In this document: in pieces, positions 8,464 to 16,930 of the stretch
Position numbering within the stretch: the first letter of the stretch is position 1
Layout of the letters: each line of letters starts with the position of its first letter
Source: Betaproteobacteria bacterium
Lineage (GTDB): Bacteria; Pseudomonadota; Gammaproteobacteria; Burkholderiales; Usitatibacteraceae
NCBI GenBank assembly: GCA_016708825.1
Contig: JADJEZ010000014.1
Span: forward strand, 10,643-74,642
DNA: 64,000 nucleotides
Reading direction: 5' to 3'
Position numbers and translations under genes: made by a program
Notes under the pieces: generated by a model
What the model was told of the DNA's origin: nothing
The model's input: only the letters and a program-made list of their open reading frames with translations
Databases searched by the model: none

Positions 8464-10469
8464 AGCCGCTCGACATCGAAGCGCTCTGGAAGCTGGAGCG
8501 CGTGGGAAGCCTCGCGCTTTCCCCGGACGGCGCGGCTGCCGTGTGCGCGCTCACGACGCCTTCCCTCAAGGAGAACAAGTCGGCGACGGGCCTGTGGCTC
8601 CTGCCCACGATGGCGCGCGCGCCCCGGAGGCTCACGCGCTGCGGAGAAAAGGACGGCCAGCCGGCGTGGTCGCCGAAGGGGGACCGCATCGCCTTCCTCG
8701 CCAAGCGCGAGCAGGAAGGCAAGAAGGACACCGAGCGACAGCTCTATGTGATTTCCGCCACGGGAGGCGAGGCCGAGCGCAAGAGCGACTTCGGCCCCGG
8801 CATCGACGACTTCAAGTGGATGCCCGACGGTCGGCGCGTCGTGTTCGTCTCGTGGGTATGGCCCGAACTCAAGGGTGCCCGCGCGCAGGACAAGCGCCAC
8901 AAGGCATTCACCGAGCGCAAGGAAAGCGCCTACGTAACCGCCGAGGCGGAGTACCGGTACTTCGACCGCAATCTCCCCATGGGGCGCGTGCCGCACCTGC
9001 TCGTCCTCGACCTCGCGAGCGGCCGCGTCACCGATCTTTTCGAGGGCACCGGCTACGAGTTGCCGAGGGCGGAGCCGGGTGCGGCGCACTTCGACATCTC
9101 GGCCGACGGCCGTCGCATTGCCTTCACGCACGATCCCGCGCCACGCAAGGTGGCCGGAAACCCGCTGGCGCTCGCCGAGATCGATGTCGCCACCGGGCGC
9201 ATCGTCGCGATCACCGACGACTCCGCCTGGAACTACGAAGCGCCGCGCTATGGCCCCGGCGGAAAACTCGCCTGCATCGCCGCCAACATCGGAAGGCGCC
9301 ACACGATGCCGGGACGCATCGCACTGTGGCAGGGCGGCAAGCGATGGAAGATCCACGGCGAGCGCTGGAAGGGCGATCCGGAGGCGCCGCTTCGCTGGAC
9401 CGCGGATGGCGGCGCCATCCTTTTCGCGGCCGAGGAGCGCGGTCGACGGCACCTGTGGCGCTTCGACCTCGCAACCGGAACTTTCACGATCGCCGTGCCA
9501 GGCGGCTGGGTGCAAGGCTTCGACATCGCCGGCTCCGCGGGCGACGAGACGATCGTCGTGGCCATCGACTGCGCCGCGCACCCGGCGCAGGTGCACGCGA
9601 TCCGCGCAGGCCGCGCTCCGCGTCGCCTGGAACACTTCAACGACGCGACGCTCTCGCGCGTGGCCCTGGGCGAGACGCGCGAAGTGAGCTTCAAGGGCGC
9701 GCTCGGCGACACGGTCCAGATGTTCCTCACCTTTCCGCCGCGCTTCGACCCGCGAAGAAAGCATCCCGTGCTGCAGGTGATCCACGGCGGCCCCTACGCC
9801 GCGGCCGGTGACACCTTCGGATACCGCTGGAACCCGCACCTCCTCGCCTCGCGCGGGCACGTGGTCGCCTGCGTCAACTTCCACGGCTCGAGCGGGTTCG
9901 GCTTCGCCTTCCGCGACAGCATCATGGGCCGCCAGGGAAAGCTCGAGACCGAGGACATCGAGGCCGCCACCGATTGGCTGGTGAAGCAGCCCTGGGCCGA
10001 CAAGCGGCGCGTCTTCGCCTCCGGCGGCAGTTACGGCGGTTTCCTCGTCGCGTGGATGAACGGCAACGTGCCTGCCGGGCGCTACCGGGCTTATGTCTGC
10101 CATGCCGGCGTCTTCGACCGGGTGGCCACCTTCAGCGCCGATTCGTACGCACTGCGCCCCAAGGATCTGCACGCGCGCTACTGGGAGAACCCGGCGAAGG
10201 TGCGCGCGCAAAGCCCCGTCACCTTCGCGCACCGCATGGCCACGCCCACGCTCGTTACCCACGGCACCAAAGACTACCGAGTGCCCGACCACAACGGGCT
10301 CGCGTACTACAACACGCTTGTGGCTCGCGGCATCCCCGCGAGGCTCGTCTGGTTCCCCGACGAGAATCACTGGGTGTTGAAGCCCCGCAACTCCCGGCTC
10401 TGGTACTCGGAGTTCTTCGACTGGCTCGCGGCGCACGATCCTGCAAGGAGAGGCGGGAAGCCGCGCTGA
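8451..10469 (+). CDS. S9 family serine peptidase (dipeptidyl/acylaminoacyl peptidase type)
   Basis: The 672-residue protein has an N-terminal beta-propeller of WD40-like repeats (for example LTRCGEKDGQPAWSPKGDRI and FDISADGRRIAFTHDP) and a C-terminal alpha/beta hydrolase. The triad is visible: Ser527 in GGSYGGFLVAWM, Asp608 in HGTKDYRVP and His640 in PDENHWVLKP; HGGPYAAAGD supplies the oxyanion region. No signal peptide is seen, so it is probably cytoplasmic and cleaves short peptides. It overlaps the end of the lacI-type gene by 13 nt but has no obvious link to sulfonate metabolism. Confidence 0.93.
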   Translation: MAALKPLDIEALWKLERVGSLALSPDGAAAVCALTTPSLKENKSATGLWLLPTMARAPRRLTRCGEKDGQPAWSPKGDRIAFLAKREQEGKKDTERQLYVISATGGEAERKSDFGPGIDDFKWMPDGRRVVFVSWVWPELKGARAQDKRHKAFTERKESAYVTAEAEYRYFDRNLPMGRVPHLLVLDLASGRVTDLFEGTGYELPRAEPGAAHFDISADGRRIAFTHDPAPRKVAGNPLALAEIDVATGRIVAITDDSAWNYEAPRYGPGGKLACIAANIGRRHTMPGRIALWQGGKRWKIHGERWKGDPEAPLRWTADGGAILFAAEERGRRHLWRFDLATGTFTIAVPGGWVQGFDIAGSAGDETIVVAIDCAAHPAQVHAIRAGRAPRRLEHFNDATLSRVALGETREVSFKGALGDTVQMFLTFPPRFDPRRKHPVLQVIHGGPYAAAGDTFGYRWNPHLLASRGHVVACVNFHGSSGFGFAFRDSIMGRQGKLETEDIEAATDWLVKQPWADKRRVFASGGSYGGFLVAWMNGNVPAGRYRAYVCHAGVFDRVATFSADSYALRPKDLHARYWENPAKVRAQSPVTFAHRMATPTLVTHGTKDYRVPDHNGLAYYNTLVARGIPARLVWFPDENHWVLKPRNSRLWYSEFFDWLAAHDPARRGGKPR

Positions 10470-10478
10470 CCCCGATTC

Positions 10479-11195
10479 CTACCGGTCCAGCTCCGCGTAG
10501 TGGCGGAAGATGCCTTGCTGGTTGAAAGGCAGCCTTCGCTCCGAGGCGAGGTAGGCGGCGATCCGCGGGCGCTTCGCCACGCGATCGTGCAGCGCGATGA
10601 CCCCCGGGCATTTCCTCGCCGCCCGTGCCAGGGCCTTCGGGAAGGCGTAGCGCAACCCCGCCACGACCTGGAAGAGCGAGAGATCGGCGTAGCTGGTCCG
10701 CGCGCCCGCGAGATGCGCGGCCTTGCCCGGCTTGGCCGCCAGCACGCGCTCGAAGTAGCCGAGGTATTTCGGCAGCCGGTTCGCGGTGAAATCGGCGGCG
10801 CGGCGCTTCGCTTCCGGGCGCTGGTCCTCGTAGTACAGGCCGCCCGCGACCGGGTGGTGCGTGTCGTGGATCTCGGCGACGAAATCGGCGAGCGTGAGCT
10901 GGAGTTGGTGCACGAAGTACCGCCCCGCGTCGCCCGCGGGCGCGAGCCCGTGGCGATCGCCGAGGAAAAGCAGGATATTCGCGGTCTGCGCGATCACGAG
11001 CTTGCCCGCCTTGAGGAACGGCGGCGCGAAGGGCGGCGTGGAAAGCGAAGCGTCCCCCAGAGCCGCGAGCATGCGCGCCTCGCCGCCCTTGGCGCGCGCG
11101 ACGTCGAGGTAGGGGACGGCCGCCTCCTCGAGCGCGAGGCGCACGAATTCGCCGCGCCCGGGAATCGAGGACCAGTAGTGCAGTTCGTAGCGCAT
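10479..11195 (-). CDS. Glutathione S-transferase family protein
   Basis: The start ATG at 11195 has GAGGA upstream and begins directly with a thioredoxin-like strand (MRYELHYWSSIPGRGEFVRLALEE), as in sigma/mu-type GSTs; 238 residues. The substrate region (PPFLKAGKLVIAQTANILLFLG) includes the usual Gln-Thr for glutathione binding, followed by an all-helical C-terminal domain (TSYADLSLFQVVAGLRYAF). It is convergent with the S9 peptidase, with 9 nt between stops. Substrate unknown. The 289 nt between this gene and the receptor gene show no further gene. Confidence 0.88.
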   Translation of the reverse strand: MRYELHYWSSIPGRGEFVRLALEEAAVPYLDVARAKGGEARMLAALGDASLSTPPFAPPFLKAGKLVIAQTANILLFLGDRHGLAPAGDAGRYFVHQLQLTLADFVAEIHDTHHPVAGGLYYEDQRPEAKRRAADFTANRLPKYLGYFERVLAAKPGKAAHLAGARTSYADLSLFQVVAGLRYAFPKALARAARKCPGVIALHDRVAKRPRIAAYLASERRLPFNQQGIFRHYAELDR

Positions 11196-11484
11196 GGAAA
11201 TCCTCGTTCGGGTGGCGTGATCGGGGACGGCCCTCGTTGCGCCCACCATTATGGGTAAGGGCGCCATGGATTGCTTCGACGACGCGATCGCCTTCGCGCA
11301 AGCCCGAGAGATCGGCGCGCGCGACCTGGCGCCCATCCAAAGGCCCGATTGCCGGGGGGCCGGATCGGGGTTGGATCAAATCCACTCAACGAGTAGGGGC
11401 TTTCCAGCCTGCCTCAATTCCCTGGTGTAGGATCGCGCCGCGTGCATGGAGGTTTTCAATAACTTTCGGGGAGGTGATGAAATC

Positions 11485-13899
11485 ATGAAATTGCGTCCAA
11501 TAGGAAAGGCTCTCCTGCTGGCTTTCTCTTCCGGTTTGGCGATCGGCACGGCGAGCGTTGCCAGTGCCCAGCAGGCGCAGCAGCCGGCCAAGGCGGGCAC
11601 CGAGCCGTCCGCGAAGGCGGGCACCGAAGTACTCGATCGCGTCGTGGTCACGGCGACGAAACGCGAAGCCGCCTTGCTGGACGTGCCGTTCTCGATCAAC
11701 GCGCAGACCGAGGAGGACATCCGGCGTTCCGGCGCGGTCACGCTGGAAGACCTGTCGCGCAATGTCGCGGGGCTCGCCATCCAGAATCTCGGGCCGGGGC
11801 AGAGCCAGGTGTCGATTCGCGGCGTGTCCTCGGGGCAGATCGTCCGCGACCAGCCCGGCGTCAAGGAACAGGTGGGCGTCTACCTCGACGAAACGGCGAT
11901 TTCGATGTCGCTGTTCACTCCCGACATCGACCTGTTCGACCTGAAGCGCGTGGAGACGCTGCGCGGCCCGCAAGGCACGCTCTACGGCTCCGGAAACATC
12001 GGCGGCACGATCCGCTACATCACCAACGAGGCGAAGATTGGTGTCAGCGAAGGCACCATCGAAGCCAACCTGAACAAGATCTCCGACGGCAGCATGGGCG
12101 GCGGCCTGAAGGCGGCGCTGAACGTCCCCATGAACGATTCCGTGGCCATGCGCGTGGTCGGTTACCACACGAAATTCGGCGGCTGGATCGACGCCCTGGG
12201 CCCAGGCGGAGGCGAGGACGTCAACGAGGGCGAACGCACGGGCGGCCGGCTGAGCTTCACCATCCAGCCGACCAGGGACGTGACGATCACGCCGCGGATA
12301 CTGTCCCAGAAGGTGACGGCCGACGGCTTCAACCGCCAGGAGGCGTTCAACCTGTATGCCAACCGGTTCACCACCACGGTTGCGCCGGTGACGCTCCAGG
12401 ATCGCCAGCAGTACCTGCTGCAGCGCGAAAGGTTCGAGGACAAGACGACGATCGCCGACGCGACGATCAAGATCGACTTCGGCACCTGGGAACTGACCTC
12501 GGTGACCACCCATACGGACCGCGATATCCTGGTCAGCCGCGATGCCAGCGCGTTGAGCGGTTCGGTGTCGGTCGATCTCGGTTTCCCGAGTGCCGGTGTG
12601 CTGCTGCCCTCGCGCCTGAACGACACCACCGACTTCAAGGGCTTCACGCAGGAATTGCGCTTGAGTTCCGCGGGCAAGGGCCCGCTGCAATGGCTGGTCG
12701 GCGCCTTCTTCGCCGACACCGACCGCAAGTACGCCCAGCGCCTGCCCACCCCCGGCTACGATGCCTTTACCGACGCGACGCTGGGCGCCGGCACGGCGGC
12801 GGCCGTGGCCAACGGCTTCCCGATGGAGTCGCCTTACAACGCGGACATTCCGTACAACCTGAAGCAGACCGCGATCTTCGGCGAAGTGAGCTATGACGTG
12901 ACCCAGCAGCTCACGGCGACCGTCGGTGGGCGCTTCTACGATTACGAGGAAGAGCGCACGTTCAGGTCGGGCGGCCTGTTCTCCGACGGCAACAACAACT
13001 TCGACACGACGAAGTCGGACGGCTTCAACCCGCGCGTGTTGTTCGCGTACAAGGCCTCGGACAACGTCACCTGGAACGCCCAGGCGTCGAAGGGATTCCG
13101 CCTTGGCGGCGTCAACGATCCGCTGAACGTGCCGCTGTGCACGGCCCAGGACCGCGCGATCTTCGGCGGCTACCAGCGCTTCAGCGACGAATCGCTGTGG
13201 AACTACGAGGTCGGCGTCAAGATGCAGCAGCGGGGCTTTAGCTTCAACGCGGCGGCGTTCCACACCCGGATGAAGGATCTGCAGGTGACGCTGGATGCGG
13301 GCTCCTGCTCGTCGCGCGTGGTGTTCAACGTGCCGAAGGCGCACTCGACGGGCATCGAACTGGAAATGACGGCAAGGCCGACCGACAGCCTCGAGTTGTC
13401 GTTCTCGGGCGCTGCGGTGAACGCGGAGTTCGATTCCACCGTCAATGACGGCACCGGGGCCGTGCTCGGCGGCATTCGCGACGGCAACCGCCTGCCCTCC
13501 GTGCCGAAGCTGCAGTTCACCGCCAGCGCCACCTACAACTTCAGCCTGGCCGGGCGCCAGTCCTATGTCACGGCCTCGGTGCAGCACGTGGGCAGCCGCT
13601 TCACGCAGCCCTCGGACCAGGAGAACAACCCGCGTACCTTCACGCACAACCTGCCATTCCTGGGCGCCCCGGCAAGTGCGGCGACCACGCTCGATCTCGA
13701 GCTGCCCAAGTACAACGTGGTCAACCTCAGTGCCGGGATGGACTTCGGGCGCGGGCTCTCGGCAGTCGTGTACGTCAACAACGTGACCGACGAGAAGGCG
13801 CTGCTTTCCTTCGACCGGGAACGGGGTGGCCGCGCAAGGCTCGGGTTCGCGACCAACCAGCCGCGCACCCTCGGCGTGACGATTCGCAAGACTTTCTGA
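11485..13899 (+). CDS. TonB-dependent outer-membrane receptor
   Basis: The start at 11485 has GGGGAGG upstream and yields 804 residues beginning with a signal peptide (MKLRPIGKALLLAFSSGLA ... ASA). A TonB-box-like stretch (VLDRVVVTATKREA) is followed by the plug domain (RSGAVTLEDLSRNVAGLAIQ, VSIRGVSS, LRGPQGTLYGSGNIGGTIRY) and a 22-strand-type barrel ending in TIRKTF with the terminal Phe needed for membrane insertion. No ligand is evident: there is no siderophore or cobalamin gene nearby. It is monocistronic and closed by a strong terminator. Confidence 0.93.
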   Translation: MKLRPIGKALLLAFSSGLAIGTASVASAQQAQQPAKAGTEPSAKAGTEVLDRVVVTATKREAALLDVPFSINAQTEEDIRRSGAVTLEDLSRNVAGLAIQNLGPGQSQVSIRGVSSGQIVRDQPGVKEQVGVYLDETAISMSLFTPDIDLFDLKRVETLRGPQGTLYGSGNIGGTIRYITNEAKIGVSEGTIEANLNKISDGSMGGGLKAALNVPMNDSVAMRVVGYHTKFGGWIDALGPGGGEDVNEGERTGGRLSFTIQPTRDVTITPRILSQKVTADGFNRQEAFNLYANRFTTTVAPVTLQDRQQYLLQRERFEDKTTIADATIKIDFGTWELTSVTTHTDRDILVSRDASALSGSVSVDLGFPSAGVLLPSRLNDTTDFKGFTQELRLSSAGKGPLQWLVGAFFADTDRKYAQRLPTPGYDAFTDATLGAGTAAAVANGFPMESPYNADIPYNLKQTAIFGEVSYDVTQQLTATVGGRFYDYEEERTFRSGGLFSDGNNNFDTTKSDGFNPRVLFAYKASDNVTWNAQASKGFRLGGVNDPLNVPLCTAQDRAIFGGYQRFSDESLWNYEVGVKMQQRGFSFNAAAFHTRMKDLQVTLDAGSCSSRVVFNVPKAHSTGIELEMTARPTDSLELSFSGAAVNAEFDSTVNDGTGAVLGGIRDGNRLPSVPKLQFTASATYNFSLAGRQSYVTASVQHVGSRFTQPSDQENNPRTFTHNLPFLGAPASAATTLDLELPKYNVVNLSAGMDFGRGLSAVVYVNNVTDEKALLSFDRERGGRARLGFATNQPRTLGVTIRKTF

Positions 13900-13917
13900 C
13901 CCGAGGCCGCCCGAAAA

Positions 13918-13948
13918 CGCCGCAGGTTTGGCCTGCGGCGTTTTTTTT
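13918..13948 (+). terminator. Rho-independent terminator of the TonB-dependent receptor gene
   Basis: A perfect 9-bp stem, CGCCGCAGG (13918-13926) with CCTGCGGCG (13932-13940), a 5-nt loop and eight T residues (13941-13948) follow the receptor stop by 18 nt. Confidence 0.93.
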
Positions 13949-14007
13949 ATCGACTGCCTGCCGACCCGAGGCCGGCCCGGGTCGTCGCCGCGCGCGCGGC
14001 CGCCCTG

Positions 14008-14106
14008 GACGAACTTCTTGTACTTGGCGAGGTGCCGCACGGGCTTGGAGAGCGCGTCGCGGCGGAACGGGTCGCCCAATTCCTTCGTGACCATCATCTC
14101 GATCAC
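14008..14106 (-). pseudogene. Displaced 3' end of an xsc gene (left repeat)
   Basis: On the minus strand this encodes 33 residues (VIEMMVTKELGD ... AKYKKFV) identical to the last 33 residues of the intact Xsc gene at 22080-23867. The DNA aligns without gaps at an offset of 8075 nt with 7 mismatches in 99, all synonymous. The first 33 nt (14008-14040) are identical to 22083-22115. A weaker match (QAE, VNS) continues for about ten codons upstream and then is lost; the stop codon has become CAG. It has no start and no remaining gene body. It looks like an old 3' end pushed away by the island, or the last piece of a second xsc. Confidence 0.85.
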
Positions 14107-14190
14107 GGCAGTCGCCTCGGCTTGGCTATTGACCAACTGGGATTCGCGACGCCGACGCCAATTGCGGGCTCAAGTGAGAATTTGAGAATA

Positions 14191-14305
14191 TATGCGATAG
14201 CATATACGCGCCTCTTCCAGCTGCCGCCACGGTGAATAGATATGCGATTGCATATATTTGTTGACGATTTGGCTAAACTTGTATAAAAATATATTCGACC
14301 GCATA
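14191..14305. promoter_or_regulatory. Three palindromic operators upstream of hipBA
   Basis: Three similar palindromes are seen: TATGCGATAGCATA (14191-14204), TATGCGATTGCATA (14241-14254) and TATTCGACCGCATA (14292-14305). The starts are spaced 50 and 51 nt. The last ends 17 nt before the hipB ATG and the middle one lies just before the -35 box. HipB of E. coli binds TATCC-N8-GGATA palindromes, so these TATGC-N4-GCATA sites are good candidate operators for autorepression by the HipBA complex. Confidence 0.8.
14261..14289 (+). promoter_or_regulatory. hipBA promoter
   Basis: TTGACG at 14261-14266 is followed by the AT-rich TATAAAAA (14282-14289). The -10 hexamer is TATAAA with a 15-nt spacer or TAAAAA with a 17-nt spacer. 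It lies between the second and third operators, so bound HipB would block RNA polymerase. Confidence 0.6.
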
Positions 14306-14322
14306 TTAATCTGGAGCCAGAA

Positions 14323-14634
14323 ATGAAGGTCAAGATTGCCACGCCAGCGGAACTGGGACTCGTCATTCGCGCCGCGAGACGCGCGCAGGGCCTGAGATTG
14401 GACGATGCCGCCGCATTCGCAGGTGTTGGCCCGGTCTTCACGGGCGACGTCGAGCACGGCAAGGAGACGGTGCAGCTCGGCCGGGTGCTGAGGCTCCTGA
14501 AGCAACTCGGCCTGGAGATCGTGATCGAAGCGCCGGATGCCGCGGCAGGCGAGCTGGCCGCACTGCGCTCGCGGGGGCTGCGCGAAAGGAAGAAGCGGCG
14601 CAAGCCGGGAGTCGCGTCGACCCGCGAGGCGTGA
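14323..14634 (+). CDS. hipB: HipB-type antitoxin / XRE repressor
   Basis: The 103-residue protein has an N-terminal helix-turn-helix region (ELGLVIRAARRAQGLRLDDAAAFAGVGPVFTGDVEHGK read as separate helices) and a basic C-terminal tail rich in Arg/Lys. GGAG precedes the ATG by 7 nt. Its stop overlaps the hipA GTG (GTGA), the usual antitoxin-first translational coupling. It should neutralise HipA and repress the operon through the three upstream palindromes. Confidence 0.85.
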   Translation: MKVKIATPAELGLVIRAARRAQGLRLDDAAAFAGVGPVFTGDVEHGKETVQLGRVLRLLKQLGLEIVIEAPDAAAGELAALRSRGLRERKKRRKPGVASTREA

Positions 14635-15929
14635 GCGTGCGCGAGCTTCGCGCCTTCATCAACGATCGCCCCGTCGGCGTGTTGTCCGAGGAGGGGGATG
14701 CCTGGGCATTCGCCTATGAGCCCGCGTGGGCGGCCGATCCGGAAGGTTTCGACCTCTCGCCGGCGCTGCCGAGGAGCACGGGGCGCATCGTCGACGGCGC
14801 GAGCGAGCGGCCGGTGCAGTGGTACTTCGACAACCTCCTGCCGGAGGAGGGCCTTCGCACGCTGTACGCACGGGAGGCCCGCCTCGCGGGAGAGGATGCC
14901 TTCGGCCTGCTCGCGTTCTATGGCGCCGAATCGGCAGGTTCCCTCGTGCTCCTGCCTCCGGGGCAGGGGCCCGTCGCCGCCGGCGGCCGGCGGCCGCTCT
15001 CGGACGAGGACCTCTCCGCACGCATCCGCAACTTGCCGCGCGTGCCCCTCATGCACGATGCGCCCAAGCGCATGTCGGTTGCCGGGGCGCAGCACAAGCT
15101 CCTCGTGGTGCTCGATGGCGACGGGTTGTTCGAGCCGTTGCCCGGCGAGGCCTCGACGCACATCCTGAAGCCCGACCACCCCGGCGAGGACTACCGAAGC
15201 ACGGTCATCAACGAGTACTTCACCATGCGGCTTGCGCAGGCGCTGGGGTTGCCGGTGCCGGCGGTATCGAGGCGTTACGTGCCGGAGCCGGTTTACCTTG
15301 TCGAGCGATTCGACCGCTATCGCGAGGGCGGCGTGGTTCGTCGGCGCCATGCCATCGACACGTGCCAGTTGCTCGGACGCGCACGCACGTTCAAGTACAC
15401 CGCCGCCACGGTGGAGTCGCTCTCGGCGATCGCGGACGCGTGTCGAGCTCCCGCGGCCGCGCGCCTATGGCTCTACCGGTGGCTCGTGTTCAATTTGATC
15501 GTCGGCAACGGCGACAACCACCTGAAGAACATCTCGGCGCTGGTGAGCGCGGAGGGAATCGAGCTGGCGCCGGCCTACGACCTGCTGAGCACCGCGGTCT
15601 ACTCGACCCGGGCGTTCACAGAGCAGCCGCAATGGCCCGCGGTGGAGCTTGCGTTGCCGCTGCCCGGGGCGCGGAGTTTCGGGGAGGTCACGCGGGACAG
15701 GGTGCTCGCGGCTGCAGGGGTCATGGGCGTTCCCGCGGCGATTGCGAAGCGAGAACTGGCGCGGTTCCTGGGCAAGGCTGCGGGCGAGACGCGGGGATTG
15801 ATCGACAGGATCGAGGCGGAAAACGACCGGGTTCCGCAAGCCGCTCGAGTTCACCTCGGTGGGGAAATCCGGCTCATGCGGGCCATGGAGGCGGTCATCG
15901 TCTCCGAGATGGTGAGGCGATTGGGGTGA
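14631..15929 (+). CDS. hipA: HipA family serine/threonine kinase toxin
   Basis: The 432-residue protein carries the HipA N-terminal subdomain (FDNLLPEEGLRTLYARE) and the kinase core. The ATP-loop region SVAGAQHKLLVV is followed by the EAST-HILKPDHP segment. The catalytic loop GNGDNHLKN contains Asp295, and the metal-binding part is APAYDLLSTAVY. Relatives of this kinase phosphorylate glutamyl-tRNA synthetase or other tRNA synthetases and cause dormancy. The start is GTG, overlapping the hipB stop. All key residues are present, so it is probably active. It is the best preserved module of the island. Confidence 0.92.
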   Translation: MSVRELRAFINDRPVGVLSEEGDAWAFAYEPAWAADPEGFDLSPALPRSTGRIVDGASERPVQWYFDNLLPEEGLRTLYAREARLAGEDAFGLLAFYGAESAGSLVLLPPGQGPVAAGGRRPLSDEDLSARIRNLPRVPLMHDAPKRMSVAGAQHKLLVVLDGDGLFEPLPGEASTHILKPDHPGEDYRSTVINEYFTMRLAQALGLPVPAVSRRYVPEPVYLVERFDRYREGGVVRRRHAIDTCQLLGRARTFKYTAATVESLSAIADACRAPAAARLWLYRWLVFNLIVGNGDNHLKNISALVSAEGIELAPAYDLLSTAVYSTRAFTEQPQWPAVELALPLPGARSFGEVTRDRVLAAAGVMGVPAAIAKRELARFLGKAAGETRGLIDRIEAENDRVPQAARVHLGGEIRLMRAMEAVIVSEMVRRLG

Positions 15930-16048
15930 AGTGATCCACGCATGGGTCGGTGTGAGCGACTTGGATGCCAGGAGAAGAACTCGCTTCCCGTGGATTGTGC
16001 GAATCGGGAATGTCTCGATTCGGCCAGGTGCGGAAGTTCCGTTGACCG

Positions 16049-16665
16049 CTAAAAGAACTTCTCGAACTCGGTCATTCGTTCTTCGAATTCACGATCCATC
16101 ACGCGCATCAACCCGCGCGACAAGAATCGGCATACCGTAGCCACCGACGTCGGAGGCACCCCAGCCGGTGTGGCTGTGATGATGCCGTGCGCGAACGTAT
16201 GGCGCAGACTGCCCGATAGATAGAACAGGTTGGCCTCTTGGCCCGCGAGATGGGCGTCGATCTGCCGCTGGTAGCTCCGATTTGTCGCGTGAGGCCGTAG
16301 CCACCGGAATAACTCGTGCTCGCCCACGAGTTTGCGAAACTCGCAGACGCCAACGGACGCTCGGCTGGCTTCAACAGGTTGAGCGAGTGCTGCATCTCCA
16401 CGCCAATGCATCGCAGAAAGTGCTCGAACGCCGAGAAGGTCAGCAGCAGTTGGCAGAGTGCACTGTAGCCATCAGTCGTGGCGATAACCACGTCCTCAAA
16501 CTCAACGCGGCGGAATGTCTTTGCGGCCCGGTAGCGTGCCGCGAAACGGTTCACATCGCCCCCACCACACACGAAGCCGAACGCGATTGTCGGCATGTGC
16601 TTGACGTAGTGGTCGAAGGTACCCCACTTGGGCGGATAGTTTGAGAACGGGCCAGGGACCTTCAT
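16049..16665 (-). CDS. HEPN-like hypothetical protein, frameshifted
   Basis: Two minus-strand frames join into one protein of about 205 residues. The N-terminal frame starts at 16665 (MKVPGPFSNYPPKWGTFDHY) and runs through the helix YSALCQLLLTFSAFEHFLR. The C-terminal frame continues FRKLVGEHELFRWL, LFYLSGSLRHTFAHG and ends FEERMTEFEKFF. The frame change lies at about 16340-16385 and fits one missing base. The segment LRHTFAH contains Arg-x4-His, the shape of the HEPN RNase motif, within an all-helical context. The family is not recognised with certainty. HEPN proteins often act as RNases in toxin-antitoxin or defence systems; that is inference. 119 nt of empty sequence separates it from hipA. 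Confidence 0.6.
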
Positions 16666-16777
16666 GGCCGATCATAAGTCCTGTCTTTGACGTTATCCTC
16701 AGGCGTGCCGCGTCGCGCCGGAAGCCGGCGCTGGCTCCTATCACTTGCGCGCCAAGGCATCGGGCCAGCGGGTGCGT

Positions 16778-16930
16778 TCATCTGGATCGGGGCCCAATGG
16801 CGAGATCACTACGAATGGGACGCATGACAAAACCTACGACAGGTGGCGGCTCTCTCTTGCCGCTCAATACGTCGAACAGCTCGATGGGCGGATCCCTGCG
16901 GCCACCGTTGGTCCGTTTCATGAAGCTCAT
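16778..16930 (-). CDS. Possible 50-residue coupled ORF downstream of the E2-like gene
   Basis: An ATG at 16930 overlaps the stop of the E2-like gene (ATGA) and opens a 50-residue frame beginning MSFMKRTNGGRRDPPIELF. It is basic, with no recognised domain and no ubiquitin-like Gly-Gly end. The stop-start overlap is the only support, so it may be chance. The rest of 16666-16926 shows no gene. Confidence 0.25.
   Translation of the reverse strand: MSFMKRTNGGRRDPPIELFDVLSGKREPPPVVGFVMRPIRSDLAIGPRSR

Noticed and set aside
11386..14136. A 916-residue minus-strand open frame opposite the TonB-dependent receptor
   Set aside because: Only its first 35-40 codons are meaningful, as the xsc 3' remnant; the rest is antisense shadow across a terminator and receptor gene.
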